64,000 nt of DNA. Origin: Marispirochaeta sp. GTDB lineage: Bacteria > Spirochaetota > Spirochaetia > JC444 > Marispirochaetaceae. Shown here piece after piece: positions 9,316 to 19,349 of the stretch. A program made the translations under genes and the position numbers. Where the stretch lies: assembly GCF_963668165.1 (NCBI RefSeq), contig NZ_OY764213.1:1-64000 (forward strand), in the 5' to 3' direction. The notes under the pieces were generated by a model. It was not told where the DNA came from and ran no database searches. It worked only from the letters and a program-made list of their open reading frames with translations. How positions within the stretch are numbered: the first letter of the stretch is position 1; the number at the start of each line of letters is the position of its first letter.

Positions 9316-10720
9316 CGTAAAACATAGGAGGTGCCCTTATAAAGATACTTCTTTTGAATTAAGCAAGAATCAAATAATCGATCTATTGATGGGAACAAAA
9401 CTATATGATGACACGAAATCAGCATTAAGAGAACTTATTCAGAACTCTATAGATGCCTGCTTGGTTGCTGAAGCTTTATGTAATGCTCTAGATATTAAGT
9501 ATGATCCAGAAATCATAGTAAGATATTATTCAGAGAATGAATGTGATTATTTAGAAGTTGAAGATAATGGCATCGGAATGAACCAAGAAATAATTCAAAA
9601 TTACTATTCGAATGTAGGTTCATCATATTATAAATCAAAAGATTTTTATGATTTAAAATCAAAGACACAAATGAAATTTGAACCCATTTCTAGATTTGGA
9701 ATTGGTATTTTGTCTTGTTTTATGGTTTCAGATACTATTGAAGTAGAGACAAGAAAATTACTTGATTCTGGAGATAAAGATGATCCCTTGAATTTATCTA
9801 TCGAAGGTTATGATAGTATTTTTATGATAAAGTCAGGTTCTTTTATAAAACATGGAACCAAAACAACTCTAACTTTACGGAAAAAACAAAATCCGTGGGA
9901 GAAAATCCGAAGTAATAAATTTATATCATATGTTAAAGAAGCAATTCCAAACCCTCCTGTAACAATAAAAATTGAAACTGATAATAATGACGAGGTATAT
10001 TCTGAAATCAATGCCAATACATTTTCAGAAATTAAAGCAAAATCATTGGAAAATTCATTTTGGGATGATGAAGATTATATAAAAGAAATTGAGTTTGACC
10101 TTTCTAATGCAAAGTTAGGATTAAATGGCAATGTTTTAATTTCAATCCTTGAAGAAGACGAAATTCCTGTAACTAAAATAGAGGATCTTTCACGAACTGT
10201 TAAAATAGATGATGAAGAGTATGATCTTGAAAGTAAAATTGTTTTAAAAAATAATGAAATTGAAAAAATAGGTACAGTTATAGAGGTTGATGTAGATTCA
10301 GGTATTAGCACAAGTGATAATACAAATACTATAAAAAGATCAAAATCAAGATTTTCTATACATGGAATAGATTATCCAGCAGGAATATTTCCTGAAATTT
10401 ATGATAGAAAGAAAAAAGCAAAGCTTCGATGGCCATTACCAATGAATCTAGTTTTAGATATAACAGGCTCAAATGATCTTGATTTGAATTCAGCACGGAC
10501 AGAAATCATATATAATAAAAAGTGGCTATATTTTGAGTTTAATCTAGCAAATGAGATTATCAAATCTCTCAAAAAGAATACTACTGACGAATATTTTACT
10601 GCTTTAGTAGAAGCCCTTTTAGAAATAAGTGAAAGTGAAATTTTAAATGAAGTTCTAAATAAATACTGTACATAGGCTGTAGAAATCGGGTAGCCGGGGG
10701 ATTTTCTCCCCCAGCCCCCA

Positions 10721-10755
10721 CACCACCCCGCATGCGGGTCCGCACGGGGCGGTTC
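10721..10755 (-). ncRNA. group II intron domain V (outer intron)
   Basis: On the minus strand, GAACCGCCCCGTGCGG is followed by CCGCATGCGGGGTGGTG, a 35-nt hairpin with the class C domain V pattern. It lies between the RT stop codon and the intron 3' end, followed by a domain VI stem (GGGGGA...TCCCCC). Confidence 0.82.
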
Positions 10756-11410
10756 ATTCCCTGGAGCAGATCCTGCTCCCCTGCCGTCAACTGTAGCCTT
10801 GGATTTTACACCAGAGAGCTTTCACATTGACCAGACCTTGCTCTTCAAGCCATCTGTTCGACATCGCAGCATTGGTTCCTGGGGTCTTTGCCAGGTGCCA
10901 ATATGATTTGCTGCTGACGGCGTTTATTACCGCAAAATGCTCGGGAAGCCCCAACTCTTTGAGTTTGCGTATCTTTGTTTTGATGCGTCGCCACTGTTTC
11001 CAGTAGCACATCCTGATCCGGCGACGAATCCAGTTATCGATGTCTTGTATGGGGGAGTAGAACTGGGATATCCCGAAATAGTTCATCCACCCCCGGACAT
11101 ACTGGGCAAGCTTCTGTAACCGATATTTCATGGAGACTCCCCACGATCTTCCGGTCAGCTCGCGGATTCGTCGCTTGAATTCCTGATAGACCTTGTCCGT
11201 CCAGCGGATCTTTGTTCCTTTCAGCGTAAAGCCGAGGAATTCGCACTCGTTGGTTGGGACAACCTTACTTTTGGCGGGGTGAACCGTCAGCTGCAGGGTC
11301 GTTTTCAAAAACAGCGTCAGTTCGGCGAGCATCTGTCGGCCTTCAGCCTCAGTTTGGGCGAGAACTACGAGGTGAGTGGCCCCGGGGAATCGCACCCCGA
11401 GGCTCTCGCA

Positions 11411-11444
11411 GAACCGGACTTGAACCTCTCGGCTCATCCGGCTC
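11411..11444 (-). ncRNA. group II intron domain V (inner intron)
   Basis: The minus strand gives a 34-nt hairpin, GAGCCGGATGAGCC then a GAGA loop then GGTTCAAGTCCGGTTC. It has the AGC catalytic triad near its 5' end and the expected bulge. It lies directly after the RT stop. Confidence 0.88.
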
Positions 11445-11447
11445 CCA

Positions 11448-12695
11448 TTATCCAGCCGCTGGTCGAATCTTCCACACATGCCAATGGTGAAATAATTTTG
11501 CATCTCTTTTGGCGATGCTTCCAAGCCAATGGGTTGCTCGTCTTTGATGTCTTAGTTTCTTGAACTTCCGTCTGACCCATTTTACTAATGCCCGGTCAAC
11601 ATGTCTTAATACCGAGTACATCTCCGATTTGTAAAAGCGTCCGTAATACTGCATCCATCCCCGTATTACAGGATTGAACATCCTCGACAAATCTTCCAGG
11701 GATTTTTCATTCTTTAAGTGCATTCTCCAACCCCTGACGGTCTGTCTCATTGCTTTCTTTGCCTTGTTACTCACTGCGGGTGTAAAGTTGATAAAGTGCT
11801 TTCCATACCGATTTTTGGATCTTCTTGGACGGAATGTATACCCCAGAAAATCAAACGATGTATGCTCATACCTTTCTTTTCGATCATCATCTTTACAATA
11901 GACGATCTTGCTTTTCTCCGGGTGTATCTCCAGTTTGCATTCCTCAAACCGTTCTCTCAAGCTTTTGTACAGTTCTTCCGCAGCTTGCAGGTTTCTGCAG
12001 TGCACAACGCCATCATCAGCGTAGCGGGCAAACGGCTTGTCCGGGTGGGTTCTATCCATCCACATGTCAAAAGCATAATGGAGAAACAGGTTTGCCAGAA
12101 CAGGACTGATAACACCCCCTTGGGGAGTGCCTTTTGTCCGCTTTACTACTGTTCCATCAGCCTTCTGGAATGGTGCTTTAAGCCACCTCTCAATATAGAG
12201 TATCACCCAGGGGATGTCCGTATGCTTCCTTACTGCTTTCATCAGCAGGTCATGGTCAATGTTGTCAAACAAGCCCTTGATATCATACTCCAGCACCCAG
12301 TTATACCTCCAGCATCGTTCTCTCGTAACTGCCACCGCGTTAATTGCCGATTTTCCTGGCCTGTATCCATAAGAATCTTTATGGAAATGCGGTTCAACTT
12401 CCGGTTCAAAGTAGATCTTTGCGACCATCTGCGCCACTCGATCCGACACTGTCGGTATTCCCAACACTCGATTTCCGCCCTGCTTCTTGGGTATCTCCAC
12501 TGCTTTCACGGCCGGGGGAAAATAGCTTCCCGATGACATCCGATTCCAAATCTTGTATAGGTTATTCTTCAGATCGGTTTCAAATGCATCAAGGCTCTCA
12601 TTGTCTATACCAGCCTTCCCCTTATTCGCTTTTACTCGTTGAAATGCCTCCAGCACCGTGTGCCTGGATATCTCGTACGACTTTGCTTTGTCCAT
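11448..12695 (-). CDS. reverse transcriptase/maturase of the inner group II intron
   Basis: A 415-aa intron-encoded protein with complete RT motifs: AGIDNESLDAF, NRVLGIPTVSDRVAQ, YDIKGLFDNIDHDLLM, GTPQGGVISPVLANLF, the catalytic FARYADD and FDFLGYTF. The maturase X domain follows (RGWMQYYGRFY) and there is no HNH endonuclease domain. The sequence resembles bacterial class D/E intron proteins more than the class C protein that hosts it, so the two introns are of different lineages. Confidence 0.88.
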   Translation of the reverse strand: MDKAKSYEISRHTVLEAFQRVKANKGKAGIDNESLDAFETDLKNNLYKIWNRMSSGSYFPPAVKAVEIPKKQGGNRVLGIPTVSDRVAQMVAKIYFEPEVEPHFHKDSYGYRPGKSAINAVAVTRERCWRYNWVLEYDIKGLFDNIDHDLLMKAVRKHTDIPWVILYIERWLKAPFQKADGTVVKRTKGTPQGGVISPVLANLFLHYAFDMWMDRTHPDKPFARYADDGVVHCRNLQAAEELYKSLRERFEECKLEIHPEKSKIVYCKDDDRKERYEHTSFDFLGYTFRPRRSKNRYGKHFINFTPAVSNKAKKAMRQTVRGWRMHLKNEKSLEDLSRMFNPVIRGWMQYYGRFYKSEMYSVLRHVDRALVKWVRRKFKKLRHQRRATHWLGSIAKRDAKLFHHWHVWKIRPAAG

Positions 12696-14622
12696 TGGCT
12701 CCTCCCTTTCGGTTGACCAGCTTCCAAAGCTGGATAATACAGCTTCTTCGCTCCACTCCCATTACAGAAGCTTCAACACTACTACAAGCTGTTCCGCCCC
12801 TATACTCCGTATTGGTACTCTCAATCTTGTGGGGCTTCCACTTGATTTTCTCCCTTCTCATCGGAGTCGTAGGTTCCCAAGTTCTCAACTGAAGCCTGTA
12901 CCACGTTCACGCCATCTCCATGCCGGCCACCGTCTGATCAGTAAGCAGGTTCCTTCCAGACTTATCCCGGGCTAACGACTACTTCCCGGTTTTGATGACA
13001 TCCCTACGCTTTCGACACTTTATCAATGGTTCACGGGTGTTCGTCTCCATTGGTACATACCTGACAGAGTCTTGCTCTGCCTTTTCCATAACGCTCACTA
13101 CCATGGCTTTTGGCCACAGCAGCTTATGGTGGTTTGGAGCCTACACCTGCATGCCGGCTCCGAGGGGCCCTCCCTCATCTTCAGTTAAACATGACAGTTC
13201 CTCCTTTCGGCGAATTGCTGTCTTCTTGGCGCACGATCATCCGCATAGCGAGCGAATCTCCAGCCCCGTTGTTCCAGTTCCTTGTCCAGTACATCCAGAA
13301 GGATGTTGGAAAGTAACGGCGACAATGGGCCGCCCTGGGGTGTACCGATGTCCGTTGACTGCACCGTTCCGTCCTGTTCATGCACCCCGGCTCGCAGATA
13401 CCGCCCGATCAGGCGCAGAACACTCTTGTCCTTCACCTTCCTGGCGACCTTATGCATGAGGATATCATGGTTGACATTATCGAAGAATTTCTCGATGTCC
13501 ACGTCTACCGCATAGCGGTATCCATCCTGTACATACTTCTGTACCTGCTGAATTGCTCCGTGAGCCGAGCGTCCCGGCCGAAATCCATGACTGGCGTCGG
13601 AAAACGCCGGGTCAAAGATCGGCATGAGGACCTGTGTTATGGCCTGCTGGATCATCCGATCCAAAATAACCGGAATCCCCAACTTGCGTGTGCCGCCGGA
13701 TGGTTTAGGTATCTCTACCCGTTTCACCGGTTTGGGAATATAGTATCCCCGTAGCACAGCCTGCTTGATACGTTCCCACCGGGGTTTGAGGTAGGCCGGA
13801 AACCGAGCGATAGTAATACCGTCAATCCCAGGACCTCCCTCATTCCGTTTGACCTGTTTCCAAGCCTTAGCCATGTTGGCCGATGAAAGAACCGTATCCA
13901 GAAGAGAAGTTTCCAAGGCTGGTTTCTCCGTGGTCCGCCCCGTTTTGTCATTCGAGAGAACCATGAGGCTCCTCCTTGTGGAATGTTTGGACCTTCACCG
14001 TGAACCAGGCATTACCCCGGCGTTGGCTACTATGTCCTCTGCTGACTTCTGCCTGATTATCTGCCGGATTGCTCCGACCGACGCGATGAGTCCTGCCGTG
14101 TTTCCTGTGACTTTCCGTTTGTGTCCCATTTCAGGTTCGTATTCAGGCCGTCACCGCCTGGCACGCCGGGGCTTTGGTACACCGGTTTCCCTTTTCCGGC
14201 ATCTCGGAACATCGCAGGTCTCACTGCCATTCAGACAGATCTCCCCAGGTAAGAACGCACACCTTCCCCGGAAGCCGAACGATTTACCCTATTCCGCATC
14301 CACAGGGCATCGGCATCATTGGCTGCCTCGCCTCGGGAACTAGGCCTTGTATCGTCTTCTTGTTCATCGACTCACCGGTTTCGCCTCGGGCTTCCTCCAG
14401 ACCAGACCTCGCGGTCAAGCCCTTGCCTCCGACTTGAAGTTGCCGTAAGCTATTTGCTTACGGGTGGATACCTTCAGGGGACTTTCACCCCCGAGCGTAC
14501 GCTCATGCTGGGCGCACCAATGAGTTGGAGCCGACCGTCCAAAAGCCGCGTGGCGGCTTTTGGACGGCGGCTCAACTCAAGCGTTATCTACATAATAGAT
14601 GTATTCGAAAAAAGGATAAGAA

Positions 14623-17600
14623 ATGAATATTTTGCATTTGTCTGATTTTCATTACCAAGATAGTAACAGTTCAATTTATCGAAAGTACTTCAATTCCATT
14701 GTAGCCGAATTAAAACAAGAAAAAATTGATCTTTTGGTATTCACAGGTGATCTTGTTGATAAAAAATGCTGTGAGTTACAGGTAGCTTATGATTATCTCA
14801 AAAAAGAGCTAATTGACAACATAGATGATGTTTATACAGTTTTCGCGTGTGGGAATCATGATATTGATAGGAAGCAAGTCTCTAGTATATTTAAAAGTTA
14901 TATTTCTGACTTAGATTCTGATGAATTAGTAGGAGAATTCATTGTCAACAATGACAATGATGATTTTACGAGTAATACGAAACATATCGAAGATTATCGC
15001 AATTTTGTTCAAAACAATACACCAGAACATGACTCAATGCATCGCTTAGTCGATATCTATAAGTTAGAAAATAACGAAGATTTATCAATAAGTATTGTGT
15101 CGTATAATCTATCCTGGTTAGCATATAACGAGAACAATTATGGGGCTCTGTGGTTTCCTGAAAAAATTCTCGATAAAGTGATTGAAAGTGTGAAATCCTC
15201 AGATTTTAAGATTCTTATAACACATCAACCACTACGATTTGTCCATCCAAATAACTATAAACAATTAACAAGGAAGGTATTTTCAAATTTTGATTGTATC
15301 TTTACTGGACATACACATCAAGAAGATATGAATACAATAATTAGCTCCTCTGGCGGTATACTAAGTTGTAATGCAAATAATATATCGAATGTACATTCTG
15401 TATCCTATCCGGTTGGATTTACTTTCATTAATATAAATCTCGACAATTATAAAGCAAAATATAAGAGTTATGAATACATAAAAACAATAGAAAAAATGAA
15501 ATGTATAGTCGAGGATGTAATTGATATTCCCATTGACAAAGAAAAAAAACAGAGGATTAGTATAAATAATAACTTGATTTCTAAATGTGAACTATTGATA
15601 GAAGAGTCAAATCGAAAATTTATACCTTCTTTCAAAGATAATATTAATTTCTTAGATATTTTTACTTCACCAACGATAAAAAAGGAAAAAACTAGTCAGG
15701 ACATAGAATTAGAAGAAGATAAAATAAAAACATACGATAGTATTGAATACAAGGATTTATTTAATGACAAAAGCTTATTGATTTCAGGAAAGAACAAATC
15801 TGGGAAAACTGCCTTACTTTACAAGATGTGTATTGATTATATCTATAGATTCCAATTATATGGGACTGTTCCTGTTTATTTAGACCTGCAAGAATATTAT
15901 CGAGGCTCTACAATATATAATAACTTGAGATCCATAATACGAAGTTATTACAATCTATCAAATACAGAGGTTAATTTTCTATTAGAGAACTATAAGATTC
16001 TACTGTTAATGGATAATTACGATGAAAATCTTGATATTGTCAATGGAGTAATCTTCGATTCAATAGTAGCGAGCGAAAACGTCCGCTTTGTGCTTACGGT
16101 TCAAGCACAAAATTTAGAAAATGCGTATAATACTAATATTGCCGTAGACGAGGTATATTATATACATGATATAAACAAGAAAAAAATTAGAGAGATAACA
16201 GAAAAATGGCCTACTATTAAAAACTATAAGAAAAACGAAATTGTAGAGAAAGTAACCATTATCTTTAAGCAATTAAACATTCATTTTAATTTCTGGACTG
16301 TTTCGCTATTTCTTTGGATTTTTGAAAAAACTGGTTCTGTTAATTTGCATAACAATGTTGAGCTGATAGATCTATATATTGAAAATCTACTTGAAAAATC
16401 AAACTTAGTATTGTCATTGAAGAGTCAAACATTTTCATATGAAAACTATAGAGAGTATCTGTCGGAGATAGCTTATTTTTTATATAAGAACAAAATAAAA
16501 GAAGGATATGTATGCTCTTTGACAGAGTTACTTAAAGTATTTGATGTATTCACTAATGACAACATTAGAATAGTGGCTGATGCAAAAGAAATAATCGATT
16601 ACATTTTAGAAAAAGGAATAATTGTAAAAAAAGATGTGGATCAATATACTTTCCGACTGAATGGTGTTTTCGAATATTTCTTAGCAAGGTATATGCTCAA
16701 ATCAGAAGCATTTAAATCCGAAATAGTAAGTAATAGTAGTACTTTTCTGTCCTTTAAGAATGAACTGGAAATATATTCTGGTTTTAACCGATCCGATGAG
16801 AATTTATTAATTCAGTTATATTTTAATTGTGTAAATGCACAAAAATTGTTAATAGAAAAGTCTCGAAAATTTTCCGAGATTCAGTTAGATGTCCCAGATG
16901 AAGGTGTTAAATTGATAACTGAATTACAGGAAGTAATTGAGGAAATTAAAGACGAGATTAAGCCTTTATCTTATGAAGAGCAGGACAGTTTAGATGAAGT
17001 AATAGGAGGAGGCTCAGAAATTAATTCACAAATAAAGCCAAAGTTGACTTATGTAATCGATGAAATAGATGCCGAGCTATACTTGCGTCATCTGTCCATA
17101 TTGAGTAGAGTTTTCAGGAATTTAGATAAAATAAATGATTCTAAAACAATAAACGAAATCTTAGATTTTATTGTAACGCAGACATGTTATTCAATTGTCT
17201 ATGTCTTAGATGAGTTGATAGTTAAAGTAAAGAAAGATTTAGGAAGTGCAGATACAATCGAGAATATAATTGATTTCTTTAAATCATTTTCTCCTATCTT
17301 TGTTCATACTTTTCTTTTTGATGAGTTGGCTCATCCAACACTTGAGAAACTAATTAGGATAAAAATCGATGAACTTAGAAATGATATTGAAAATAATCAA
17401 TTCTTGTTGTTTATTTACTACTTCATGATAATAGAATTTGATCCATTAAAGTATCATGATCTTATAGAAGACATCGTAAATTCTGTGAAGAGCAAAAGCT
17501 TGTTGTATTCAATTTTTACAAAAGTATTAATGTATGTTGCTTTTAAATGTAATGGGAACAAAAAACTGGAAATGAAATTACATAAAGATTTAGAAACTTT

Positions 17601-17691
17601 GTACAAGATGTTGTTTCCGAAGAAAAAAAGTAGCGCAAAAGAGAATGTTAACAAAATATTTGATCAACTAAAATTAGTTGGCACTGATTAG
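14623..17691 (+). CDS. calcineurin-like metallophosphatase fused to STAND/NACHT-type NTPase
   Basis: A 1,022-aa single-gene cassette product. The N-terminal metallophosphatase (about residues 1-270) has DFH (8-10), GDLVD (42-46), GNHD (77-80), ITHQP (about 192) and GHTHQED (about 222), so all metal-binding motifs are present. A P-loop follows, GKNKSGKT near residue 389, with a Walker B-like ILLLMDNYDEN. Then comes a STAND-type ATPase with a helical C-terminal region of about 400 aa. This is the effector-NTPase-sensor architecture of AVAST/bNACHT-like immune proteins, with the phosphatase as probable effector. The start ATG 14623 lies 34 nt after R'. No partner gene lies in the cassette, suggesting it acts alone. 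Substrate and trigger are unknown. Confidence 0.85.
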   Translation: MNILHLSDFHYQDSNSSIYRKYFNSIVAELKQEKIDLLVFTGDLVDKKCCELQVAYDYLKKELIDNIDDVYTVFACGNHDIDRKQVSSIFKSYISDLDSDELVGEFIVNNDNDDFTSNTKHIEDYRNFVQNNTPEHDSMHRLVDIYKLENNEDLSISIVSYNLSWLAYNENNYGALWFPEKILDKVIESVKSSDFKILITHQPLRFVHPNNYKQLTRKVFSNFDCIFTGHTHQEDMNTIISSSGGILSCNANNISNVHSVSYPVGFTFININLDNYKAKYKSYEYIKTIEKMKCIVEDVIDIPIDKEKKQRISINNNLISKCELLIEESNRKFIPSFKDNINFLDIFTSPTIKKEKTSQDIELEEDKIKTYDSIEYKDLFNDKSLLISGKNKSGKTALLYKMCIDYIYRFQLYGTVPVYLDLQEYYRGSTIYNNLRSIIRSYYNLSNTEVNFLLENYKILLLMDNYDENLDIVNGVIFDSIVASENVRFVLTVQAQNLENAYNTNIAVDEVYYIHDINKKKIREITEKWPTIKNYKKNEIVEKVTIIFKQLNIHFNFWTVSLFLWIFEKTGSVNLHNNVELIDLYIENLLEKSNLVLSLKSQTFSYENYREYLSEIAYFLYKNKIKEGYVCSLTELLKVFDVFTNDNIRIVADAKEIIDYILEKGIIVKKDVDQYTFRLNGVFEYFLARYMLKSEAFKSEIVSNSSTFLSFKNELEIYSGFNRSDENLLIQLYFNCVNAQKLLIEKSRKFSEIQLDVPDEGVKLITELQEVIEEIKDEIKPLSYEEQDSLDEVIGGGSEINSQIKPKLTYVIDEIDAELYLRHLSILSRVFRNLDKINDSKTINEILDFIVTQTCYSIVYVLDELIVKVKKDLGSADTIENIIDFFKSFSPIFVHTFLFDELAHPTLEKLIRIKIDELRNDIENNQFLLFIYYFMIIEFDPLKYHDLIEDIVNSVKSKSLLYSIFTKVLMYVAFKCNGNKKLEMKLHKDLETLYKMLFPKKKSSAKENVNKIFDQLKLVGTD

Positions 17692-18009
17692 TAGATAACC
17701 TCAAGGATTGAGTCGACCTTCACGGTCGATTCAATCCAATGTTCAAGAAGCCCTGATCGCCAGTATAGCTTCTTATTAATGGGAAATGCTCGCCGGTTTC
17801 TGTTGGAAGAAAAACGAAATATGGGAAAAAGGAAGCGTCGCCACCTGTGAGTATGAAACGATTCTTAAAAAGAGTAGCAGATCAAACGAGTGCAGCCAAG
17901 AGAAAAATATAGATTTTCTACTCCTTCGGATACAGCTGTCCCTGCCATGCAAGGAAATGAGAACAGGCCTTCAGGTTTTCTTTAGAGTGAATAAATCATG
18001 GATGACTTG

Positions 18010-18660
18010 TTACGTAAACCCTGATGGTGGAATCCCGGCATGTCCCGGAGGACTGATAAAAAGATAAGAGATGGCTCCGTCGCATATACAACAGCGGCGG
18101 TTCTGATTGGATACAGGAGACAGACGTTTCGTTCTCCTCCGGGATGGGATGCCTGCTCGTGCCTCGAGGAGGAGAATGGCCAGGGCTACGGGAATGGAAG
18201 ACGATGGATGCAGGAATCCATAGTAGCGGATCTTCATGAATCCTGAAGGGAGCACATGCTGGAGGAATCGCCTGATAAACTCAAAAGCCTGAAGGCGCAG
18301 CAGCTTCTCAGCCCCAGTGGCTGAATCAGTGTAGCAAAAGAGGATGTGGTTGTCCTCGATGGCGACAATCCGGCTGTCGGAAATAGCGGTACGAAAAACG
18401 TAGGAAGCGAGGTAGCGAATACTTCGTTCCCCGCTTCCGGCTGGTTGGGCGTTGACGTTCCAATCCTGGCTCCAGGCTGCGGCATCGACAGATGACAGCA
18501 GCCCGTTTCGCTTCAGGGCCGTGTACATCCGGTGTTTCACCAGTTTAGCTGCTACGCGGACGGGAAGATAGAATGCCTTCCGGCAGGGGTGCCGGCTATG
18601 ATCGTCTGAAGAGAAAGCACCACCGGGAACGATATAGCGGATGTGAGGGTGGTACTGGAG
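18010..18660 (-). pseudogene. IS91-type HUH transposase, N-terminally truncated (copy 1)
   Basis: The reading frame opens with the HUH core (LQYHPHIRYIVPGGA) and continues through VAAKLVKHRMYTALKRNG, RYLASYVFRTAIS and FIRRFLQHVLPSGFMKIRYYG, all typical of the Y2_Tnp domain of IS91 transposases. It ends near a C-x-x-C pair (RCCICDGA). The N-terminal zinc finger is missing, because the upstream sequence is fused to the end of the recombinase gene. It cannot be functional alone. Confidence 0.8.
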
Positions 18661-18671
18661 TTGCCGGCCCC

Positions 18672-19349
18672 AGCATGGTGGTCTCCAGGCTGGAGTGCCC
18701 CATGTAGCGCTGGATTGTCCTGATGTTCACCCCCTGTTCAAGGAGATGAGTGGCATAGCTGTGCCGGAGGGTATGGATGGAGATATGGTGTGAGATTCCG
18801 GCTTTCTTCACTGCGCGGGCGAGCGCCCCTTGCACACTGGCCCGATTCATCGGGGTTGTTGCGGTTGTTCCTCCGGTATGTCCCCTCCCCAGGGCGGGAA
18901 AGATGAGCTGCCGGTTGGATGTGTAATGCTTCCTGCAGGCGAAGCCCGCAGGAGTAGACGGTGGCGAAGAAAACAAAGTTGTGGAAGGTGGTGACGCAGG
19001 AGAAGATGTGATGGATCGTCTTTCGGAACGGGATGTGCGGCAGACGCTCCTCTTTTTGAGCTTTGAGGATGGAAAGGAGTTTCCATTCGCGGTGACACAC
19101 GTGGAGATAGTAGAACCTGACAGCGCAATACGAGAGATTGAGAGTCTTGGGGGCCCACTGACTCTCATTCCTGCGAAAGAGGAAGTAGTCTTCCAGTTCC
19201 TGTTCGCTGATCGCTTCAGGGTTTTTCCGGCAGTGAGCGGTCAGTTGCCGGACAGCTCGCGTGTAGGCCTGTTGTGTTCTGCTGCTCTTGCCGTTGATCC
19301 GGAGCTTGCGGACCATTTTTGCGTACCAATCGTGGTTTTCTTTTGTCAT
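18672..19349 (-). pseudogene. IS91-associated tyrosine recombinase, deleted and frameshifted (copy 1)
   Basis: It starts MTKENHDWYAKM at 19349 after a GGAGGA ribosome site. The N-terminus is a SAM-like core-binding domain (SSRTQQAYTRAVRQL, ISEQELEDYFLF). After the segment YSCGLRLQEALHIQPA the middle of the catalytic domain is deleted and the frame shifts. Box II then follows in another frame (HTLRHSYATHLLEQGVN and GHSSLETTM). The catalytic tyrosine is lost at the fusion with the transposase remnant. Confidence 0.8.

Larger units (their letters stand above)
7999..9318 (+). mobile_element. IS110-family element inside the IS5-like element
   Basis: The borders are inferred from the ACGT repeat on both sides and from where IS5-like end sequence stops and resumes. 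The layout is about 225 bp of non-coding leader, then the transposase ending almost at the right border, which is typical of the IS110 subgroup where the bridge RNA is encoded in the leader. The exact ends are uncertain by a few bases. Confidence 0.75.
6750..9336. mobile_element. IS5-like element carrying a nested IS110
   Basis: The element is bounded by inverted ends GGGCACCT (6750-6757) and AGGTGCCC (9329-9336) and by a TTAT target duplication (6746-6749 and 9337-9340). The IS5-type transposase is on the minus strand. An IS110 of about 1.32 kb lies between the transposase promoter side and the right end, near a repeated ACGT (7995-7998 and 9315-9318). The insertion order is therefore clear: IS5-like into the HD-GHKL gene first, IS110 later. 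Confidence 0.88.
5673..10675 (+). pseudogene. HD-domain / GHKL (HSP90-like) ATPase gene, split by IS5-like + IS110
   Basis: Two pieces, 5673-6749 and 9341-10675, rejoin in frame when the insertion 6750-9336 and one copy of its TTAT duplication are removed. The junction then reads DKPIYIYKDTSFELSKNQ and the product is 803 aa. The N-terminal half has an HD phosphohydrolase signature (LHDETHLFRVL near residue 53, then FLHDIGMAPP near 99). The C-terminal half is a GHKL ATPase: N-box ALRELIQNSIDAC, G1 motif DNGIGM, G2 motif RFGIGILSCFMV. The HD domain may cleave a nucleotide signal under control of the ATPase (inference). It follows the OLD gene in one cassette. In its present state only separate halves could be made. 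Confidence 0.87.
11371..13235 (-). mobile_element. inner group II intron (intron within an intron)
   Basis: On the minus strand it begins GTGCGCC at 13234 and ends in ...CCACTCAC near 11372, with a one-base ambiguity at each edge. It has a 5' ribozyme region of about 540 nt, a complete RT gene, a canonical domain V and a domain VI stem (GCCTCGGGG / CCCCGGGGC). It is about 1.86 kb and lies in the same orientation as the outer intron. Confidence 0.85.
10787..13964 (-). pseudogene. group IIC intron reverse transcriptase/maturase, split by inner intron
   Basis: The N-terminal piece (13964 to about 13236) has the RT palm motifs (GIDGITI, GTRKLGIPVILDRMIQQA, VDVDIEKFFDNVNHDILM, IGTPQGGPLSPLLSNILL) and ends at FARYADD. 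The C-terminal piece (about 11371 to 10787) resumes with LVVLAQTEAEG and contains the maturase X region (MKYRLQKLAQYVRGWMNYFG). Removing the inner intron rejoins GAT GAT CTC GTA as YADD-LVVLA, about 437 aa. If the inner intron still splices, this gene could be functional. The interruption lies exactly at the catalytic YADD box. Confidence 0.87.
10685..14517 (-). mobile_element. group IIC-attC intron, host of a nested group II intron
   Basis: On the minus strand it starts GTGCGCCCAGC at 14517 and ends GGCTACCCGAT at 10685, both typical of bacterial class C introns that insert in attC sites. It carries domain V, a class C reverse-transcriptase gene and a 5' ribozyme part (13965-14517). It lies antisense to the cassette genes, as these introns usually do. 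The RT gene is interrupted by a second intron (about 11371-13235). Confidence 0.88.
10679..14589 (+). other. attC site (type 1) split by a group IIC intron
   Basis: GTAGAA at 10679-10684 joins the C at 14518 to form R'' GTAGAAC once the intron 10685-14517 is removed. This is the exact complement of the R' GTTCTAC that opens the cassette at 3691. L'' is ATGAGTTGGAGCC and L' is GGCTCAACTCAAGC. A perfect inner stem CCGTCCAAAAGCCGC with GCGGCTTTTGGACGG follows, and the new R' GTTATCT is at 14583-14589. The intron therefore sits inside R''. Confidence 0.88.

Noticed and set aside
11718..12536. Long + strand open frame of 272 codons in the intron region
   Set aside because: It is the antisense shadow of the inner intron reverse transcriptase, with no family resemblance and no ribosome site.
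17693..17747. The 55-bp hairpin AGATAAC...GTTCAAG as a short attC, with the IS91-like element as an independent cassette
   Set aside because: GTTCAAG and the later CTTGAAC are complementary, which fits. But the same hairpin precedes the IS91-like element after four unrelated cassettes, while other cassettes nearly always have type-1 sites. An IS end inserted in type-1 sites explains this better. Kept as an alternative.
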